From assembly GCF_000154465.1 (NCBI RefSeq), contig NZ_DS499580.1, positions 372,001 through 436,000 on the forward strand: DNA of 64,000 nucleotides, in the 5' to 3' direction. The DNA is from Alistipes putredinis DSM 17216 (lineage in GTDB: Bacteria > Bacteroidota > Bacteroidia > Bacteroidales > Rikenellaceae). The translations under genes were made by a program, and so were the position numbers. Positions 61,149 through 64,000 of the stretch are shown piece by piece. The notes below the pieces were generated by a model. That model worked only from the letters and a program-made list of their open reading frames with translations, did no database searches and had not been told where the DNA came from. How positions within the stretch are numbered: position 1 is the stretch's first letter; every line of letters begins with the position of its first letter.

Positions 61149-61685
61149 TCAGAGGATTTTCTGGAATGCGATGCGAGGATCTCCGGCGTAATGTATTTCT
61201 CCGCAGCGGACGAAGCCGAATTTGGCCAGCAGGCGGAGCATGCAACGGTTGTCGAAGTTGGTGTCTATCCGGAAGCTGCCTGTGCCGCGCTCCCGGGCCA
61301 ATGTCATGGTGCGGCGCATGAATTCGGTCGCTATGCCCTGTCCTTTGACCTCCTGTGCGACGGCCAGACGGTGCAGGACGACGTATGGGGCTTGGTCGAG
61401 CCACGTGCCGTCGATTTCGGCATAGGCCGGTTCGCCGTCGAAGACGACAGCCCCGTAAGCGACGACGAGTCCTGTGTGAGTACATAGTACGTGGCCGTAT
61501 CCGCGGTCGATGTCGTCCGTTATATGTGCCGCCGCCGGGTAGCCGTTCTGCCATTGGCGACTTCCCCGCAGGCGCATCTGCGCCTGGGCCTGGCGGATGA
61601 TCGTGCAGATACGCTCCAGATCGTCGGGAAGTGTCGGGCGGAAGAGCAGACTGTCTGTCTGAAGGACGGTTGTCGTTGCGTTCAT
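61149..61685 (-). CDS. GNAT family N-acetyltransferase
   Basis: 178 residues. GNAT fold: LFRPTLPDDLERICTIIRQAQAQM at the start, YVVLHRLAVAQEVKGQGIATEFMRRTM (acetyl-CoA motif A with Q-x-x-G-x-A) near residue 105-130, and FRIDTNFDNRCMLRLLAKFGFVRCGEI (motif B). The substrate cannot be inferred. It lies 72 nt from the retropepsin-like gene upstream on the same strand. Confidence 0.9.
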   Translation of the reverse strand: MNATTTVLQTDSLLFRPTLPDDLERICTIIRQAQAQMRLRGSRQWQNGYPAAAHITDDIDRGYGHVLCTHTGLVVAYGAVVFDGEPAYAEIDGTWLDQAPYVVLHRLAVAQEVKGQGIATEFMRRTMTLARERGTGSFRIDTNFDNRCMLRLLAKFGFVRCGEIHYAGDPRIAFQKIL

Positions 61686-61757
61686 CGTCTTGCGAAAAAT
61701 TTTTAGGAAGGGACGGGCAGTTCGGTCGTGCAGGGTGCGGGACGGAAACCGCCGGAT

Positions 61758-63098
61758 TTATTCCGCCGTAACGAACATCCGGCCGAAGTCGAAGACGATG
61801 CGGTCGAACTTTTCGAAAAGGTCCATTCCGAGCGAACCGAAATAGGGTTGTTCGGATGCGGGGCCGAAGTCGGCTGTGACAGTCACCTTTTTCAGGGTGC
61901 GGGAGCCGTCGCCGATCGTGAAGGTTATATTCTTCAGGTCGTAACCCGTACCTCGCAAAATTCCGCCGAAACCTCCTGCGGCCGTTTCCCGCTTTTTCCC
62001 GCTGCGGTCGATCTCTTCGCGGTGCAGGGTGTAGTAGTTCGGCGAAAGTCCCGTGCGGGAGTTGCCCGTGTCGAAGACCATCGGGACGGTGTCTTTTCCG
62101 GCGACGAGCGTGTTGAGAATATATTGTCCCGAGGAGGTGTCGTGCATCAGGTTTCGCCCGCTTGCAGGTGTCGGTTCCGGAGTGGCGGGCAGGAGAAAGA
62201 AACCCTCTTTGGGGCGAAGCTCGATCTGGCCGGCCAGACGCATGAAGTCGGTGCCGAGGACGGCTTCGATATGGCCGATTTGGTCCGAAGCCTCGTCGTT
62301 GTCGAAGACCATGAAGTAGGGGTGGCGGATCGTGACCGGTCCGATCTGCATGGAGTCGGTCGTGGCGAATTTCACGAATCCGTTGCCGCCGATACCGCTC
62401 ACGGAAATCGAATCGCAGATGATTTCGAGGTCGTGGCGCTTGGCGAATTCCGCCGAAACGAAGCTGGCGCCGCTGCAACCCGTGTCGAAGATGAAGCGCT
62501 CGGTGCGGCCGCCGATCGTTATGTCGGTATAGAAGTTATGGACCTTTTTGTCCGTGCCGTCCAGCGGGCTTTTGACCGTTTCGCTTCCGACGGTCAGCGG
62601 CAGCCGGATTTCGCCGTCGGGTTTCGTGAGCGACGTGCGCGGATGTCGGGCCATGGTTTGGAACCACCGTTGGGTCGCCAGGGTCGAAGCCCTCTCTTCC
62701 TCGCTCTGTCCGGCAGCGAACTGGGTGAGCAGGTCGGCCGCCTGTTCGTAGGCGCCCAGCTCCTGCAGGTTGCCGATAAGCATGGAGAGGAGCCAGCCGA
62801 GCATCGAGCCTTCGGGATCGGCGAAGAGTTCCTGTTGGTAGTCGTTGAGCAGCGTTCCGATGGCATTGCAGCTCTCCGGCAGCCGGTTGAAATGACTGCC
62901 CAGAGAGGCTTCGCAGAGCAGCCGGACGAAGGGCGACAGTTCGTCGCGGATCTCCGGGTAGCATGCTTCGAGCCGGAACCACTCCTGGGCGTTGATCAGA
63001 GCGGCGGCCTGTTCGTCGGCTGTCGGTACGGCAGGCTGTTCCTCTGCCGACAGGGGCAGGGTGAAAACGAGGAAGAGGGCGAGCAGCAGTTTTTTCAT
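61758..63098 (-). CDS. Secreted retropepsin-like aspartyl protease
   Basis: 446 residues. A signal peptide (MKKLLLALFLVFTLPLSA, probably cut after SAEE) and an alpha-helical N-terminal region of about 150 residues precede two aspartic-protease lobes: FIFDTGCSGASFV (about residue 208) and MVFDTGNSRTGLS (about 340). Two DTG lobes in one chain fit a pepsin-like arrangement built from retropepsin-type units (Asp_protease_2). Both catalytic Asp are present. Periplasmic or extracellular; target unknown. It lies 6 nt after the mscS stop, so probably co-transcribed. Confidence 0.85.
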   Translation of the reverse strand: MKKLLLALFLVFTLPLSAEEQPAVPTADEQAAALINAQEWFRLEACYPEIRDELSPFVRLLCEASLGSHFNRLPESCNAIGTLLNDYQQELFADPEGSMLGWLLSMLIGNLQELGAYEQAADLLTQFAAGQSEEERASTLATQRWFQTMARHPRTSLTKPDGEIRLPLTVGSETVKSPLDGTDKKVHNFYTDITIGGRTERFIFDTGCSGASFVSAEFAKRHDLEIICDSISVSGIGGNGFVKFATTDSMQIGPVTIRHPYFMVFDNDEASDQIGHIEAVLGTDFMRLAGQIELRPKEGFFLLPATPEPTPASGRNLMHDTSSGQYILNTLVAGKDTVPMVFDTGNSRTGLSPNYYTLHREEIDRSGKKRETAAGGFGGILRGTGYDLKNITFTIGDGSRTLKKVTVTADFGPASEQPYFGSLGMDLFEKFDRIVFDFGRMFVTAE

Positions 63099-63104
63099 AG
63101 CGTC

Positions 63105-64000
63105 TTAATGGTTGGTATCGGTTTTTCCGGTCAGCGTCCGCAGGTCGTTGCCCGAAGGGTTTTGGAAAACGCGCAGGTCGAATTCGGGGATGACGGCCAG
63201 CACGTGATCGAATACGTCGGCCTGAATGCCTTCGTACGGGACCCAGTCCACCGTGTCGGTGAAGAAGTAAAGCTCCATCGGGAGGCCTTGTTCGGTGGGC
63301 TGCAGTTGCCGGACGAGTACCATCATGTTTTGATTGACCCGTTCGTTCTGCCTGAGATAGAGGTTCAGGTAGTTTCGGAAGACTCCGATGTTGGTTTGGT
63401 GCAGTCCGTTGATTTTGTCTTCACCGGAGGGGATGTCGTGTTGCCGGTTATACTCCTCGACCCGCTGCTGGGTCCGGGCGATGTAATCTTTCAGCAGGTC
63501 GATGCGCTTGTATCGCTCCAGCATTTCGGGTGTGCAGAAACGGATGCTGGTCATGTCGATATTGATCGAGCGCTTGACGCGGCGCCCTCCCGAGGAACGC
63601 ATTCCTTCCCAGTTTTGGAACGAGTCGCTCACCAGCAGGTAGGGCGGGAGGGTGACGATCGTGTTGTCCCAGTTGCGGACTTTGACCGTGTTGAGCGTGA
63701 CCTCCTCCACCGTGCCGTCGGCGCCGTACTTGGGCATGCTGATCCAGTCGCCGACTTTGAGCATGTTGTTGGCCGACAGTTGGATGCCCGATACGAAACC
63801 CAGGATGCTGTCGCGGAAGACCAGCATGAAGATCGCGGCCGAAGCGCCCAGACCGGTGAGGAACATCGCCGGAGAGCGGTCGAGAAGAATCGAGAAGACG
63901 AGGATGACGGCGACCAGGAAGGCGATGACCTGTCCGGTCTGCATCAAGCCCTTCAGCGGCTTGCCTTTCCACTCCTCCCGGCGGCCCATCAGTTGAAATA
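63105..64000 (-). CDS. MscS-family mechanosensitive ion channel (5' part outside window)
   Basis: The visible part is about 298 residues; the frame continues past the window end (FQLMGRREEWKG... without a start needed), so this is the C-terminal part. It resembles YbdG-type MscS proteins: two hydrophobic helices (VIAFLVAVILVFSILL, MFLTGLGASAAIFMLVFRDSILGFVSGIQLSANNMLKVGDWI) with the pore-lining helix, then the beta domain (VEEVTLNTVKVRNWDNTIVTLPPYLLVSDSFQNW) and a cytoplasmic cage region. Inner membrane; releases solutes upon hypo-osmotic shock or, for YbdG, milder stress. The Met at 63989 is not taken as the start. Confidence 0.9.
   Translation of the reverse strand, partial: FQLMGRREEWKGKPLKGLMQTGQVIAFLVAVILVFSILLDRSPAMFLTGLGASAAIFMLVFRDSILGFVSGIQLSANNMLKVGDWISMPKYGADGTVEEVTLNTVKVRNWDNTIVTLPPYLLVSDSFQNWEGMRSSGGRRVKRSINIDMTSIRFCTPEMLERYKRIDLLKDYIARTQQRVEEYNRQHDIPSGEDKINGLHQTNIGVFRNYLNLYLRQNERVNQNMMVLVRQLQPTEQGLPMELYFFTDTVDWVPYEGIQADVFDHVLAVIPEFDLRVFQNPSGNDLRTLTGKTDTNH

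Noticed and set aside
1..64000. CRISPR arrays, prophage, insertion sequences, restriction or toxin-antitoxin systems
   Set aside because: I looked for regular repeats, integrase or transposase motifs, terminal inverted repeats and defence-gene families on both strands and saw none.

Overview
The window reads as chromosomal DNA from a moderately GC-rich Bacteroidota, most likely a gut Alistipes or relative (Rikenellaceae); the genus is inferred, the phylum is well supported. Evidence for the phylum: a SusC/SusD pair, a fused MurF-alanine racemase, BACON-domain lipoproteins, a glycine-lipid acyltransferase pair, LptD and FprA of Bacteroidota type, and recurrent promoters of the form TTTG - about 19-20 nt - TAnnTTTG. 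Almost everything is housekeeping. I see no phage, insertion sequence, CRISPR array or rRNA.

Layout. 1-4.5 kb: two tandem M3 metallopeptidase lipoproteins. 4.6-7.8 kb (minus): nadB-prfC. 8.1-10.8 kb: queA, a convergent nucleoside-type MFS permease, and tRNA-Gln(CUG). 10.9-12.2 kb: a frameshifted outer-membrane barrel gene and an Hsp15-like S4 protein. 12.4-21.5 kb (minus): a tightly packed division/cell-wall (dcw) operon rsmH-ftsL-ftsI-murE-mraY-murD-ftsW that stops before murG/murC/ftsQAZ and has no mraZ in front. 21.7-23.6 kb: glsA-glsB-type lipid acyltransferases. 23.7-25.8 kb: a large LRR lipoprotein of lower GC. 25.8-31.2 kb (minus): comEC, a THUMP-like methyltransferase, yihY, a DUF2520 protein and kdsC, with overlapping or nearly abutting genes. 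31.5-34.9 kb (minus): a small Gly-rich peptide, a BACON lipoprotein and, after one in-frame TGA, a non-specific endonuclease. 35-38 kb: lptD (minus), divergent from amidase-mlaD-mutS2-murF/alr-rsmI-like-grpE-dnaJ (38.1-48 kb). 48.2-52.8 kb: small membrane protein, mutL, rhomboid, EEP hydrolase, YhcH. 52.9-54.1 kb: fprA. 54.4-59.0 kb: susC and a frameshifted susD. 59.5-64 kb (minus): DHA2-type MFS exporter, GNAT, retropepsin-like protease and a partial MscS channel.

Functionally the window is dominated by envelope construction: peptidoglycan precursors (murD, murE, mraY, murF/alr), septal synthesis (ftsI, ftsL, ftsW), hydrolysis (amidase), LPS (kdsC, lptD), lipid handling (mlaD-like, glsA/glsB) and outer-membrane import (susCD). 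The most notable observations are four gene-disrupting changes (three single-base deletions and one nonsense codon) in secreted or outer-membrane genes only, the truncated dcw cluster, a MutL with a degenerate endonuclease motif, a 13-rung cysteine ladder in the LRR protein, and an inverted repeat at the lptD translation start. I found no convincing wholly new system; the best candidate for an undescribed unit is the small-peptide/BACON/nuclease locus at 31.5-34.9 kb.
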